The translations under genes were made by a program, and so were the position numbers. Below are positions 1 through 14,400 of a DNA stretch of 64,000 nucleotides, in pieces. Every line of letters starts with the position of its first letter. Positions within the stretch are counted from its first letter, which is position 1. The stretch is taken from contig NZ_FOFV01000028.1 of assembly GCF_900111005.1 (NCBI RefSeq), forward strand, positions 67,126-131,125, written 5' to 3'. Under the pieces are notes generated by a model, which saw only the letters and a list, made by a program, of their open reading frames with translations, was not told where the DNA came from and made no database searches. The stretch is from Lentzea albida. Its GTDB lineage: Bacteria > Actinomycetota > Actinomycetes > Mycobacteriales > Pseudonocardiaceae.

Positions 1-3000
1 GCCCGTCGTTCTCCATCCGGCGCACGTCGGTGCTCCCGAGCGCGCTCGTCATGGTGGTGGCTCGCTCCCACAACGGCCAGGCGAGCGAGATCCCCGCCAG
101 GCCTCGGCTCCTGCGGTGTTCCGCGAGGCGGTCGAGGAACGCGTTGGCCGCGGCGTAGTTCGCCTGGCCGGCGTTCCCGACGACACCGGCCAGGCTGGAG
201 AACAACACGAACCCGGGGAGGTCCAGATCGCGGGTCAGCTCGTGCAGGTGCACGGCGGCGTCCACCTTGGGCCGCATCACCGCATCGAGTCGCTCCGGCG
301 TCAGGGAGCCGAGGACGCCGTCGTCGAGCACACCTGCGGCGTGCACCACCGCGGTCAGCGGGTGTTCGGGAGGAATGGTGCCGAGCACCTCCGCCAGTGC
401 GCTGCGATCCGCCACGTCGCAGTTCGCGACCGTGACCACGGCGCCGAGTCCGGCGATCTCGTCGAGGAAACCAGGTTCGGTCTCGCCGGTGCGGCTGACC
501 AGCAGGAGGTGTCGCACGTTCCGGGTGGACACCAGGTGCCTGGCGAGCTCGGTGCCGAGTCCGCCCGTACCGCCCGTGATCAACACGGTTCCGTCGGGAT
601 CCCACTCGCGCGGCATCGTGAGGACGATCTTGCCCACGTGCTCGGCCAGACTCATGAACCGGAACGCTTCCGGAGCCCGCCGCACGTCCCAGGTCCGCAC
701 CGGCAGCGGCTGGAGCGCCCCCTCCTCGAACAGGTCCACCAGGTCGAGGAGGATGCGCTGCACGCGGTCCGGGTGCACCTCGCTCAGGTCGAACGGCAGG
801 TAGTCCACACCGCCCGCGCCGGTGAGCTGCCGGATGTCGGTCTTGCCCATTTCGACGAAACGCCCGCCGTCGCCGAGCAGGGCCAGCGACGCGTCGACGA
901 ACTCCCCCGCCAGCGAGTTGAGCACGACGTCGACACCGGGGAAGCGGTGCCCGAACTCCGTCGTCCGCGAAGAGGCGATGTGGTCGTCCGCGACACCGAG
1001 AGAACGCAGGACGTCCCACTTCCCCTCGCTCGCGGTGGCGAACACCTCCGCCCCCAGGTGCCGGGCCAGCTGGACGGCCGCCATGCCGACACCACCGGCG
1101 CCTGCGTGCACCAGCACGCGTTCGCCCGCGCGCAGGTGCGCGAGGTCGACGAGGCCGTGGTAGGCGGTCGTGAACACGGCCGGTACCGAAGCGGCGACCT
1201 CATCGGTCCAGTCCGGGGGCACCCGCACGACGTGGCGTTCGTCCATGACGGCGATCGGTCCGAACGCAGCGGTGAACAACCCCATCACGCGGTCGCCCGG
1301 TCGCACGCCGGTCACCTCCGGACCGATCTCCGCGACGTGGCCCACCGCCTCGGCTCCCAGGAGGACGTCGTCTCCGGGGTACATCCCCAGCGCGGTGAGC
1401 ACATCCCGGAAGTTCACCCCGGCCGCCGTGACCCGCACTCGGATCTCCCTGCCGGTCAACGGCTCCAGCACGTCCGCGCAGGGCACCAGCGACAGTGCGT
1501 CGAGACTGCCCTTGGCGCGGCTGTCCAACCGCCACGGGACCCCCACAGGCGGAACCAGTGAGTCCACGGCACCGAGGCGGGCCGCATGAACCGCACCGCC
1601 CCGCACCGCCAGCTGTGTCTCCCCCGGCGCCGACGTGCGGACCGCTTCCGCGACCGAGGTGGGGTCGTCCGCGTCCACCAGCAGGAAGCGATCCGGGTTC
1701 TCCGACTGTGCCGACCTAACCAGGCCCCACACCGCCGACGCGGCCACGTCCACCACGGTGTCGTCGCGGTCGACGGCGACAGCGCCCCGCGTCACGAACA
1801 CCATCCGCGACGCCCCGAACCGTTCGTCAGCGAGGAACTCCTGGACCAGGTTCAGCACCTCGGAGGTGACACGCCGGGGTGCCTCCCGACCGGCGATGGG
1901 GACCAGCACGTGGTCGGGTGGTGCCGAAGTGAGTTCGCGCAGGGAGCCGGCGACGGTCGCGATGCCCATCTCCCACTCCGTTCCCAACACCCCGAAGCTC
2001 ACGTCGGAAGCGGGGGCCACGACATCCGCGGGGATCCAACGGACGCGGAGCAGCGACGCGGGTGTGGCCGTCGGGGCGGCCGCCCGATGAACCGGCCGGA
2101 AGCTCAACGAGGCGACGGACAGGACCGGGGAACCTTCCGGATCCAGTGCGGTCAGTGCGACCGAGCCGTCCTCGTTCTTCGCCGACCGGATCCTCACGAA
2201 CGAGGCACCGGAGGCGTGCAGGGAGACACCCCGCCAGGAGAAGGGCAGCATGCCCGCGTCCTCGCCGAGGTCGAGGTGCGAGGTCGCGTGGAGTGCCGCG
2301 TCGAGCAACGCCGGGTGGATGCCGTACGACGAACCGTCGTGCACGTGTTCCGGCAACTCGGCCTCGGCGAAGACCTCGTTCCCGCGGAGCCAGACGACTC
2401 GCAAACCCTGGAACGCGGCACCGTAGTCGAATCCCGCCTCTGCGAAGGACTCGCGGCACGCGTCCAGGTCCACCGGCTCGGCGCCCGCGGGCGGCCACGC
2501 CTCCCCGTCGGCCGTCGAGCCGAGAGCCTCGACGGCGAGCGTGCCGGTCGCGTGCTGGGTCCAGCCGCTTTCACCCCCGTCGGCCGGACGCGAGTGGACC
2601 CGCAGTTCACGACGTCCGTGCTCATCCGCCACACCGATCCACACCTGGGTCTGCACGGCACCCGACTCCGGCAACACCAGCGGCGCGGCCAGGGTCAGCT
2701 CCTCGACCAGGCCGCAGCCGACCTCGTCCCCGGCGCGGATCGCCAGCTCGAGGAACGCGGTCCCGGGGAACAACACCTGGCCACCGATCCGGTGGTCGCC
2801 CAGCCACGGGTGCGTGGCGAGCGACAGGCGGCCGGTCAGCACGACCTCGCCCGAACCCGCGACCGGCACCGCCGCGCCGAGCAGCGGGTGCGTCGCCGAC
2901 GCGATTCCCACGGCCGCGACGTCGCCGGCGAAACCCGTTCCCCGTGGCCAGAACCGTTCGTGCTGGAAGGGGTACACGGGCAGCTCCACACCGGTCCCGG

Positions 3001-5428
3001 CGGGCACGACCTGCCGCCAGTCGACGTCGACCCCGTGGACGAACGCCTCCGCCAGTGAGGTGAGCACTCGTGCGAGTGAGTCGTCGTCCCGACGCAAGGT
3101 GCCCACCACGGCCGCGTCGACGGCGTCCTGGATGGAGGCCGTCAGCACCGGATGCGGACTGCATTCGACGAAGACACCGTGACCACGTCCGGACAACGCC
3201 TCGATCGCACCGTGCAACCCGACCTGGTTGCGCAGGTTGTCGTACCAGTAGGAGCCGTCCACAGTGGATCCTTCGACCCACTCGCCCGTCACCGTGGACA
3301 ACCAGGGAACCGCACCCCCGCGTGCTGTCACTCCGGCGAGCGCGTCCTTCAACTCCGCTTCCAGCAGCTCCACCTGAGCCGAGTGCGACGCGTAGTCGAC
3401 TGGAATCCGCTTCGTGCGCAGACCCGCGCTCGCGCAGGCCGCACCGCACCGGTCCAGGTCGTCCAGGTCTCCGGAGATCACGACGCTCGAAGGACCGTTG
3501 ACGGCGGCGATCGAAGCCCGTCCGAGGTAGGGGGCCACCACGTCGGCCCCGGCCGAGACCGACATCATCCCGCCCTTGCCCGACAGCACGCGCGCGATCA
3601 GGCGGCTGCGCACCGCCACGACCCGTGCGGCGTCTTCCAGCGACAACACCCCGGCCACGCAAGCAGCGGCGATCTCACCCTGCGAGTGCCCCACCACCGC
3701 GGCGGGTACGACGCCGTACGACCGCCACAGCGCTGCCAGGGACACCATGACAGCCCACGAAACCGGTTGGACCACGTCGACGCGGTCCAGGGCGTCACTC
3801 CCGCGCAGGACGTCGGTCAGCGACCAGTCGACCCACGGCGCCAACGCGCTGCCGCAGGCCTCGATGCTGTCGCGGAAGACCGATGACGTTTCCAGCAGTC
3901 CTTTCCCCATGCCCTGCCATTGAGCGCCTTGTCCGGGGAACACGAAGACCGGTCGGCCGTCCCCGGCTGCCACACCGCGCGCGACTTCCGCGACACCGTC
4001 CTCGGACGCCAGCACGACGGCCCGGTGCTCGAACACCGAGCGACCGAGCAGCGACGCGGCCACCTCGACACGTGGCTCGCTGATCGAGCTCAGCCTTGCG
4101 ACCTGGGCCGACAGCGCGGACGGGGACTTCGCCGACAGGATCCAGGGCACCAGGGGTACGTCGAGCGGATCCGGCCGATCCGCCACCGGAGCCTGTTCGA
4201 GGATGAGGTGTCCGTTCGTGCCGCTGATCCCGAAGGAGGACACTCCCGCGCGACGAGGCCGGTCCACCGCCGGCCATTCGACCAACCCCCTCGCCAGCTC
4301 CACCGCGCCGCCGTCCCAGTCCACATGAGACGACGGCTCGCCGACGTGCAGGGTTTCCGGGACGAGCCCGTGCCTGATCGCCTGGACCATCTTGATGACG
4401 CCGGCGACACCCGCGGCGGCCTGGGTGTGGCCGATGTTCGACTTCACCGACCCGAGCAACAACGGTCGCTCCCGGTCCTGGCCGTACGTGGCCAGCAGCG
4501 CCTGCGCCTCGATCGGGTCCCCCAGCGCGGTGCCGGTCCCGTGCGCCTCCACGACGTCGACGTCGGAGGTTGCGAGCCCGGCCGAACGAAGGGCCAGGCG
4601 AATCACCCGTTGCTGGGAAGGTCCGTTCGGCGCGGACAGGCCGTTGGACGCGCCGTCCTGGTTGATCGCGCTCCCGCGCACCACGGCGAGCACCCGGTGC
4701 CCGTTGCGCTCCGCCTCCGACAGCCGCTCCAGCACGAGCACGCCGACGCCCTCGGCCCAGGCGGTGCCGTCCGCCGTGTCCGCGAACGCTTTGCAGCGCC
4801 CGTCGGAGGCCAACCCGCCCTGGCGCGAGAACTCGCTGTACATCAGCGAATCCGCCATGATCGAGACGCCGCCGGCCAACGCCAGGGTGCACTCACCCCC
4901 ACGCAGTGCCTGGGCGGCGAGGTGCAGTGCCACCAAAGCGGACGAACACGCAGTGTCCACGGTGATCGCCGGTCCCTCGAACCCGAACGCGTACGACACC
5001 CGGCCGGAGATGACGCTGGTCGTGTTGCCGGTCAGCACCAGTCCCTCGGAGCCGGCGTCCAGCAGGTTCGCGTAATCGGTGCTCGATGCCCCCGCGAACA
5101 CACCGGTCTGACTGCCGCGCAACGACTGCGGGTCGATCCCGGCCCGCTCGAGCGCTTCCCACGACGTCTCCAGCAGCAGCCGCTGCTGGGGATCCATCGC
5201 CAGCGCCTCGCGCGGGGAGATCCCGAAGAACGCGGCGTCGAACCCGGCGACGTCGTCGAGGAACCCGCCGAAAGCGGTCGCACTGCGCTCGGCATCGAGC
5301 GCCCACCCCCGATCGCCGGGGATGCGGGTGATCGCGTCCGTGCCACCGGCGACCAGGTCCCAGAGGTCGTCCGGGGAGGTCACCCCGCCGGGGAACCGGC
5401 ACGCCATGCCCACGATGACGACCGGGTC
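1..5428 (-). other. PKS module 3 (partial): KS-AT(methylmalonyl)-DH-ER-KR, cut by the left edge
   Basis: The KS has VDTACSSAL. The AT has GHSQGE and VDYASHSAQ (about 3374-3405), the methylmalonyl signature. The DH keeps its His motif (DHRIGG...PGT) and DAALH, with YGAAF replacing YGPAF. The ER (about 620-1550) has HAGAGGVGMA. The KR is B-type (VLDDG) with the tyrosine in QANYAAAN; its C-terminal end and ACP lie outside the window. Predicted outcome: a methyl-branched, fully saturated unit. Confidence 0.9.
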
Positions 5429-8400
5429 GTCCGTCGTCACGGCCGCAGGAGCGTCCTCCGGGACGACCGCGTCGTCCGAGCCCGTCAACTCCCGCACCAG
5501 GAACCCCGCCAGCACGTCCGGTGTGGGGTGGTCGAACACGAGGGTCGCGGGCAGTCGCAGTCCGGTGGCGGCGACGAGCCGGTTGCGCAGTTCGATCGAG
5601 GTGAGCGAGTCGAAGCCCAGCCCGCGGAACTCGAGTCCCTTCTCGAGCGCGGCCGCGCTGCCGTGCCCGAGCACCGCCGCCGCTTCCGCGCGGACCAGGT
5701 CGACCAGCACGCGCACCCGCTCGTCACCGGGCAGTTCGGCCAAGCGCCGCACGAGAGACTTCGAGGAGCTGGACGCACCGGCACGGGACGCGGTCCGACG
5801 GGAGCCCCCGACGAGGGCGCGCAACAGTGCGGGCACCTCGCCCTTGGCCCGCACCGCGGGGACGTCGAGCCGGAGCGGCACCGTGAGCGGCTCGTCCGCG
5901 CCGAGCGCGTGCTCGAACAGCCGCAGCCCCTCCTCGACCGACAGCGGCGGCATGCCGTCGCGGGTCATCCGCTGGATGTCGGTGTCCGACAGGGTGGCGG
6001 TCATGCCGCCGGACTGCTGCCAGGCCCCCCAGGCCAGCGAGGTCGCGGGAAGACCGCTGTTCCTGCAGTTGTGGGCCAGCGCGTCCAGGAACGCGTTCGC
6101 CGACGAGTAGGAGGCCTGCCCCGGACTGCCCATGAGGCCCGCGACGGACGAGAACAGCACGAACCCGGCGAGGTCCAGGTCCCGCGTCAGCTCGTGCAGG
6201 TTCCACGCGCCGTCCACCTTCGGTCGCAGCACTCGGACGAACCGGTCCGGTGTCAGCGACGTCACCACGCCGTCGTCGAGCACGCCCGCCGCGTGGACGA
6301 CGGCGGTCAGGGGGTGTTCGGCCGGGACGGCGGCGAGCAGTTCGCGCAGCGCCTCCCGGTCGGCGACGTCGCACGGGCTTACCGACACGACCGCGCCGCG
6401 TCCCTCGAGTTCCTCGACCAGCTCCGGCACACCGGGCGCGGCGAGACCCGCCCTGCTGGTGAGCAGCAGGTGCCGAACACCGCCTCCGGCGACCAGGTGC
6501 CTCGCCAGTTCCTTGCCGAGACCACCCGTACCCCCGGTGATGAGCACGGTTCCCTCGGGGTTCCACGACTTCGGGATCGTCAGCACGATCTTGCCCACGT
6601 GCCGGGCCAGGCTCATGAACCGGAACGCCTCCGGCGCACGCCGCACGTCCCACGTCGTGACGGGCAACGGCTCCAACGCCCCGCTGCGGAGTAGTTCGAC
6701 CAGTTCACGCAGGACGTGCTGGGCGCTGTCGGGATCGAGGACCGCGACGTCGAACGCCTGGTAGTCCACACCGGACAGCTCCGACGGCTGACGGACGTCG
6801 GTCTTGCCCATCTCGACGAACCGGCCGCCCTCGCGCAACAACCTCAGCGAGGCGTCGACGAACTCCCCTGACAGCGCGTTCAGCACCACGTCCACCGGGG
6901 GGAACTTCTCCTGGAAGTGCACCGTCCGCGACGATTCGATCCGCTCCAGCGGGATCCCGAGCGAGCGGAGCACGTCCCACTTCCCGCGGCTGGCCGTCGC
7001 GTAGACCTCGGCACCGAGGTGCTGGGCGAGCTGGATCGCGGCCATGCCGACACCGCCGGCACCCGCGTGCACCAGCACCCGTTCGCCGGCACGCAGGCCG
7101 GCGAGACCGACGAGCCCCCGGTAGGCGGTCATGAACACGACCGGAACAGCCGCGGCGACCTCGTCCGTCCAGTCCTGCGGCACCGGCACGACGTAGCGCT
7201 CGTCGACCACGGCGACGGGTCCGAAACCACCGGGGACCATTCCCATGACCCGGTCACCGAGCCGCACACCGGTGACGTCGGGACCGATCTCGGACACCAC
7301 ACCCACGGCCTCGCCGCCGAGCATTCCCGCGTCACCGGGGTACATCCCGAGCGCGCTGAGCACGTCGCGGAAGTTCACCCCGGCCGCGGAGACCCGGATC
7401 CGGACCTCGCGGCCGGAGAGGGGGCGCAGCACCTCCGGGCACGGCTCCAGCAGGAGGTTGTCGAGACTGCCCCTGTCCTTGATCGCGAGCCGCCACGCCC
7501 CAGGGCCGGGGGGCATCAGCGCGCTGTCGTCGAGCCGGGCGAGCCTCGCCACCCGAGCGACCCCCGCGCGCACCGCGACCTGCGTTTCACCCGCGCTCAT
7601 CAGCGCGGGCAGGCTCGGCAGCACGGCCGGCGACGTGTCCCTGTCACCGACATCGGCGAGCAGGAACCGTCCCGGGTTCTCCCACTGCACCGACCTCACC
7701 AGGCCCCACACCGCGGCGGCCGGGTAGTCCTGCACCCGTTCGCCGCTGTCGACCGCGACCGCCCCCGAGGTCACGAACACGACCCTGGTGTGGTCGAACC
7801 GTTCGTCGGTGAGGAGGTCCTGAACCAGCTCGAGCACCCAGGACGTCAGCGCCGCGACGGAGCGCGGTCCACCGGCGGAGTCACCGGCCACCGGAACGAC
7901 CAGCACCTCTGGCGGCGCGGCGGCGGCATCGGCCAGCGATCCCGCCGCGACGTGCTCACCGACGGCCGCGCCCAGGGGGAACTCCTCGCCACCCACGACA
8001 CCGAACCGGACGAGTTCCCCCGCGGTCTCCCCCGCGGGTATCCACTCGAGGCGCAGCAACGACTCCGGAGTGGGCTGGGCCGCCTTCGCCGCCGCTGTGA
8101 GCGGAGGACGCACCACGAGCGTGTCCACGGTGACCACCGGCGCACCATCGGCATCCACCGCCACCAGGGTGAAGGAGTCCGCCGCGTTCTTGGTCACCCG
8201 CACCCGCAGCAGCGCTGCCCCGGTGGCGTGCAAGGACACGCCCTCCCACAGGAACGGCAGTCCGCCACCTGCTTCGTCGACCAGCATCGAGACGTGCAAC
8301 GCCGAGTCCAGCAACGCCGGGTGCACGCCGAAACCGGTCGTCTCAGCGGCACGGGTCTCCGGCAGCACGACCTCGGCGAACAGGTCGTCACCGCTGCGCC

Positions 8401-11400
8401 ACGCCGCCCGCAGTCCCTGGAACGCGGGCCCGTAGACGAACCCGTCCCCGGCGAAGACGTCGTAGCACCCGTCGACGTCGACCGGCTCCGCGCCGGAGGG
8501 TGGCCAGACGCCCGCGCCGACGGCGACGCCGGACGGCGGTTGCGCGGCCAGTGTGCCGGCGGCGTGTTCCTCCCAGTCGCGCTCCGCGCCACCCACCACC
8601 GGACGGGAGTGGATCCGGATCTGCCTCCTGCCCGTGTCGCCGGGTGCACCGATCCACACCTGGACCTGCACCTCACCCCGCTCGGGCAGCACCAACGGCG
8701 ACGCGAGCGTCAACTCCTCGACGCGGGGGCAGTCGACCTGGTCGCCCGCGCGGATCGCGAGCTCCAGGAAACCCGTGCCGGGGAACAGCACCGCTCCCCC
8801 GACCTCGTGGTCGGCCAGCCAGGTCTGCGCCGATGTCGACACACGGCCCGTGAGCACCACCTCACCCGACCCCGCGACGGACACCGCCGCACCGAGCAGC
8901 GGATGCCGGACCGGTTCCAGCCCCAGGGTGGCCGCGTTCGCGCCGGACGCCGACCGCGCCGGCCAGAACCACTCGTGGTCGAAGGCGTAGGTCGGCAGGT
9001 CGACGAACCGTCCACCCGGGACGACACCACGCCAGTCCACGTCCACACCGTCGACGTGCAGCCGTCCCAGCGCGGTCAGCAGTGAGGTCTCCTCGTCGCG
9101 GTCCTTGCGCAGGGCGGGAACCGCGAGGCCGTCCTCGACCAGGCCGGTCAGCACACCGTCCGGTCCCAGCTCCAGGAACGCCGACGCACCCGCGTCCGTC
9201 AACGCCCGCAAGCCATCGGCGAACCGGACCGCCTCCCGCACGTGCCGCACCCAGTACTCCGGCGAACACACCTCATCGGTCACCAGGCCGCCGGTCACGT
9301 TCGACACCAACGCAATGCGCGGCTCAGCGAAAGACAAACCCTCCAGAGCCCGGGCGAACTCGGCCAGCATCGGCTCCATCAACGGCGAGTGGAACGCGTG
9401 CGACACCCGCAACCGCGACGTCTTCCGGTCCTCGAACCGAGCGGCGATCTCCAGCACCGCCGCCTCGTCGCCCGCGACCACCACCGAGTCCGCCCGGTTC
9501 ACCGCCGCGACCGAGACGCCCTCGCCCAGCAACGGCAAGACCTCGGCCTCGGTCGCCGCGATCGCCACCATCGCGCCACCCGACGGCAACGCCTCCATCA
9601 AGCCGGCACGCGCCCGCACCAGCGTGCAGGCGTCATCCAGCGACAGCACACCCGCCACATGCGCCGCCGCCACCTCACCGATCGAGTGCCCCGCAACGAA
9701 ATCCGGTGTGACACCCCACGACTCGACCAGGCGGAACAACGCCACCTCGACCGCGAACAACGCAGGCTGAGCGAAACCAGTGCGGTTCAACAACTCCTGA
9801 TCCGCACCCCACATGACGTCCCGAAGCCCCGGCTCCAACCGAGCCAGCACCTCGTCCAACGCCTCCGCGAACACCGGGAACCGCTCGTGCAGACCACGGC
9901 CCATCCCCAGCCGCTGCGACCCCTGACCCGAGAACAAGAAGGCCAGTCCGTGCTCCCCGGCCACGCCACGAGCGACCTCGGCGACACCCTCCTCCGACGC
10001 CAGCAACACCGCCCTGTGCCCGAACATCGAGCGCCCCAGCAGAGCCGAGCCCACATCCACGCGGCCGTCCGCGATCGAAGAGATCCGTTCCACCTGTGCG
10101 GCCAGAGCGGACTCCGACTTCGCCGAGACCACCCAGGGCACCACCGGCACGTCCACCGGCTCCGGCACGGCCACCGGCTCCGGCTGTTCGATGATGACGT
10201 GTGCGTTGGTGCCGCTGATGCCGAACGACGACACAGCCGCACGACGCGGCCGACCCACCTCCGGCCACGACACGGGCTCGGTCACCAGCTCGACAGAGCC
10301 CTCCGACCAGTCCACGTGCGACGAAGGCGCGTCCACGTGAAGTGTCTGCGGGACAACGCCGTACCGCAGCGCCTGCACCACCTTGATGATCCCGGCGACA
10401 CCCGCCGCCGCCTGCGTGTGCCCCAGGTTCGACTTCACCGAACCCAGCAACAACGGCCGATCCCGGTCCCGGCCGTAGGTCGCCAGCACCGCCTGCGCCT
10501 CGATCGGATCACCCAACGTCGTACCCGTACCGTGCGCCTCCACCACGTCCACATCGGACGGCGACAGACCCGCACTCGCCAGAGCCTGACGAATGACCCG
10601 TTGCTGCGAAGGACCATTCGGCGCGGTAAGCCCGTTCGACGCACCATCTTGGTTCACCGCGCTGCCCCGCACGACGGCCAGCACCTGGTGCCCGTTGAGC
10701 CGGGCGTCGGACAGGCGCTCCAGCACCAGCATGCCGATGCCCTCGGCCCAGCCCACACCGTCCGCGCTGTCGGAGAACGCCTTGCACCGGCCGTCCGGGG
10801 ACAGTCCTCGCTGACGCGAGAACTCCACGAAGGTGTCCGGAGTGGACATCACCGTCACGCCGCCGGCGAGCGCGAGCGAGCACTCCCCGGCCCGCAAGGC
10901 CTGCATCGCCCAGTGCAACGCCACCAGCGAGGAGGAGCAGGCGGTGTCGACCGTGACCGCGGGGCCTTCGAGGCCCAGCGTGTAGGCCACCCGACCCGAC
11001 GCGATGCTCGGGGAGGCGCCGTTGCCCTGGTACCCCTCGAAGTCCTCACCCGCGGTCAGCATGGCGTAGTCGCTGTACATCACGCCCGCGAAAACGCCGG
11101 TCTGGCTGCCGCGCAACGACACCGGATCGATCCCGGCCCGCTCGATCGCCTCCCACGACACCTCGAGCAGCAGACGCTGCTGCGAATCCGTCGCCAACGC
11201 CTCCCGAGGAGACATCCCGAAGAACCCGGGATCGAACTCACCCGCGTCGTGCAGGAATCCACCAGACCTCGTGTACGACGTCCCCGGACGATCCGGATCA
11301 GGGTCGAACAAACCCTCCAGATCCCACCCGCGGTTCACCGGGAAACCTGTCACCGCGTCCCGGCCTTCGGCCACCAACCGCCACAGGTCCTCCGGCGAGG

Positions 11401-14400
11401 TCACCCCACCCGGATACCGGCACGCCATCCCCACGATCACGATCGGATCGTCCGAAGTGGACCGGACACCGATCGTGGCCGGCGCCGCGGCGTCCTCGCC
11501 CGCGATCTCGTTCAGCAGGAAGCCCGCCAGCGCGGCTGGTGTCGGGTAGTCGAACACCAGCGTCGCGGGCAGCCTCAGGCCGGTGGCCGAGGCCAACTGG
11601 TTGCGCAGTTCCACGGACGTCAAAGAGTCGAATCCGAGACTCCGGAAGTCCCGCCCCGGCTCCACCGACGACGTGTCCGCATGCCCGAGCACCGCGGTGA
11701 CCCGGCCGAGCACGAGGTCCAGCGCCGCACGCGAACGTTCGCCCGCGTCCAGCCCGGCCGTCCGCTGGGCCCAGACCCCCGACTCGATCGCCGCACTCGC
11801 GGTGGACCTGCGCCTGACCGCGGGCACCAATCCGCGCCACACCGCCGGGACGTCACCCTGCGTACGCAGCGCCGCCGGGTCGAACCGGATCGGCGCCGGT
11901 ACGGGCTCGTCGGCCGCCAGGGCCACGTCGAACAGGGCGACGCCCTGCTCCACCGACAGCGGCGGCATGCCCGAGCGCACCAGGCGCTCCACGTCCACGG
12001 CCGACAGGTCCGCCGTCATCCCGGTGGACTGCTCCCACGCGCCCCACACCAGCGACACCGCGGGCAGCCCGAGGCTCCGGCGGTGGTGAGCCAGTCCGTC
12101 CAAGAACGCGTTGGCGGCCGCGTAGTTCGCCTGCCCCGCCGCCCCCAGCACCCCGGCAGAGGACGAGAACAGCACGAACGCCGCCAGGTCCAGATCGCGG
12201 GTGAGCTCGTGCAGGTGCCAGGCCCCGCCGGCCTTCGGCCCCAGCACCGAGAGCAACCGTTGCGGGGTGAGGGAATCCACGACACCGTCGTCGAGCACAC
12301 CCGCCGCGTGGACCACCGCGGTCAACGGGTGCTCCGCGGACACACCGCCGAGCAACTCGGCGACCTCGTCGCGGTTCGCGACGTCGCACGCGACGACCCT
12401 CACCGAGGCGCCGTGTCCGGCCAGCTCCGCCACGAGGTCCGCGTTCACGACTCCGCGCCGGCTCGCGAGCAGCAGGTGCCGCACGCCGTGCCGGACCACC
12501 AGGTGCCTCGCCAGTTCCCGGCCCAGACCGCCGGTACCGCCGGTGATCAGCACCGTTCCCCGCGGGTCCCAGGCGTGCTCCGCCGCCGGCGCGAGCCCGC
12601 CCAGGCGCGTCATCCGACCCGCCAGGAGAACGCCTCCACGAACCGCCAGCTGCGTCTCGCCCACTGCCGTCAGCGCCACCCCGCCCACCAGGACCTCGGG
12701 GGGAACCTCGGCATCGTCGAGGTCGACGAGCAGGACCCGTCCGGGGTTCTCGAGCTGTGCCGACCGCACCAGCCCCCAGGCGGCCGCCGCGGCGAGGTCC
12801 ACCACGGACTCCTCCGCACCCGCGGCGACCGCACCGCGGGTGACGAACACGAGGCGTGACCTGTCGAACCGCGGTTCGGCGAGGAACTCCTGGAGCGTGC
12901 TCAAAGCCCGTGCCGTCGTGTCCAGAACGTGTTCCGTCCCGGCCCCGGAGCCGGTCAGCTCGATCAGAACCACGTCGGCGGCGACGGCGTCGGCCAGGAC
13001 TGCTCGCGGCGAGACCTCCGCCCCGTTGTCCCGCAGGACCGGCACCAGCCCGAACAGGTCGTCCCCCACGACGGCACAGCTGCCCGGCGAGGACGGGACA
13101 CCCGGTTCGACCGGTACCCAGCCGAGCTTCAGCACCGAGTCCGCGTCGCCCCACACCGCCTGGAACGGTGCGGCGGCACGCAGGGCCAGAGAGGCGACCG
13201 AGATCACCGGCGCGCCCTCGGCATCCGCCGCGTTCACCGACACCGAGTCCGGTCCGGTCCTCTTCAGCCGCACCCGGAGCGCCGTGGCTCCGGAGGCGTG
13301 CAGGGTCACGTCGGTCCACGAGAAGGGGACGCCGTGCGACTCGTCCGCGTCCGAGAACGCCAGAGCGTGCAGCACCGAGTCCAGCAGAGCGGGGTGCAGC
13401 CCGAAATCGCCGGCGGCCGCGTCTGCGGTCACCCCGACCTCGGCGAAGACCTCGTCGTCCCGGCGCCACACCGCGTGCAGGCCCTGGAACGCCGGTCCGT
13501 AGGAGAAGCCCTGCTCGGCCAGCGCCGCGTAGCAACCGCTGATGTCCACCTCGTCCACGCCCGCCGGAGGCCACTGCCCGGTGAACGCGGTCTCAACCCC
13601 GCGTGCTCGTGCCGCGAGGACTCCTGTCGCGTGGCGCGACCACTGCTGCGCGCCGTCCTCAGCACGGCGGGAGTGCACGGCCACCGAACGCCGTCCGTCG
13701 CCGTTCGGCTCGCCCACCCACACCTGGACCTGGACGGACCCCTGGTCCGGCAGCACGAGCGGCGCCTCCAGGGTCAGTTCGTCGACGGCACTGCACCCGA
13801 CCTCGTCGCCCGCCCTGATCGCGAGTTCGAGGAAGGCCGTACCGGGGAACAGCACCACCCCGTTCACGCGGTGGTCGGCGAGCCAGGGCTGTGCCGCCGC
13901 CGACAGCACGCCGGTGAGCACGGCCTCGTCGGAACCGGCGAAACGCACCGCGGCGCCCAGCAGCGGATGCCCCGCGGGGTTCAGCCCCAGGCCGGCCGCG
14001 TCCGCGCCGGTCGCGCGGCTGTCCATCCAGAAGCGGCGACGCTGGAACGGGTAGGTCGGCAGGTCCACCCGCCGCGCGCCGGACCCGGCGAAGAACGCCC
14101 GCCAGTCCACCGCGACCCCGGCCACGTGCAGCCTCGCAAGGGTGGCGAGGACGGACCGGACCTCGTCCTCGTCCTCGCGCAGTGCGGGCAGTACGAGCGC
14201 GTCGAGGTGGTCCGCGACCATCGCCGACAGCACCGCGTCCGCACCGATCTCCACCACCTTGGTCACCCCGGCGGCGCCCATCGTGTCCACCGCGTCGGCG
14301 AACCTCACCGCCGCACGGGCCTGGTGCACCCAGTACTCCGGCGAGCGCATGTCGGCACCGGCGAACTCGCCGGTCACCGTGGAGATCACCGGAATCGAGG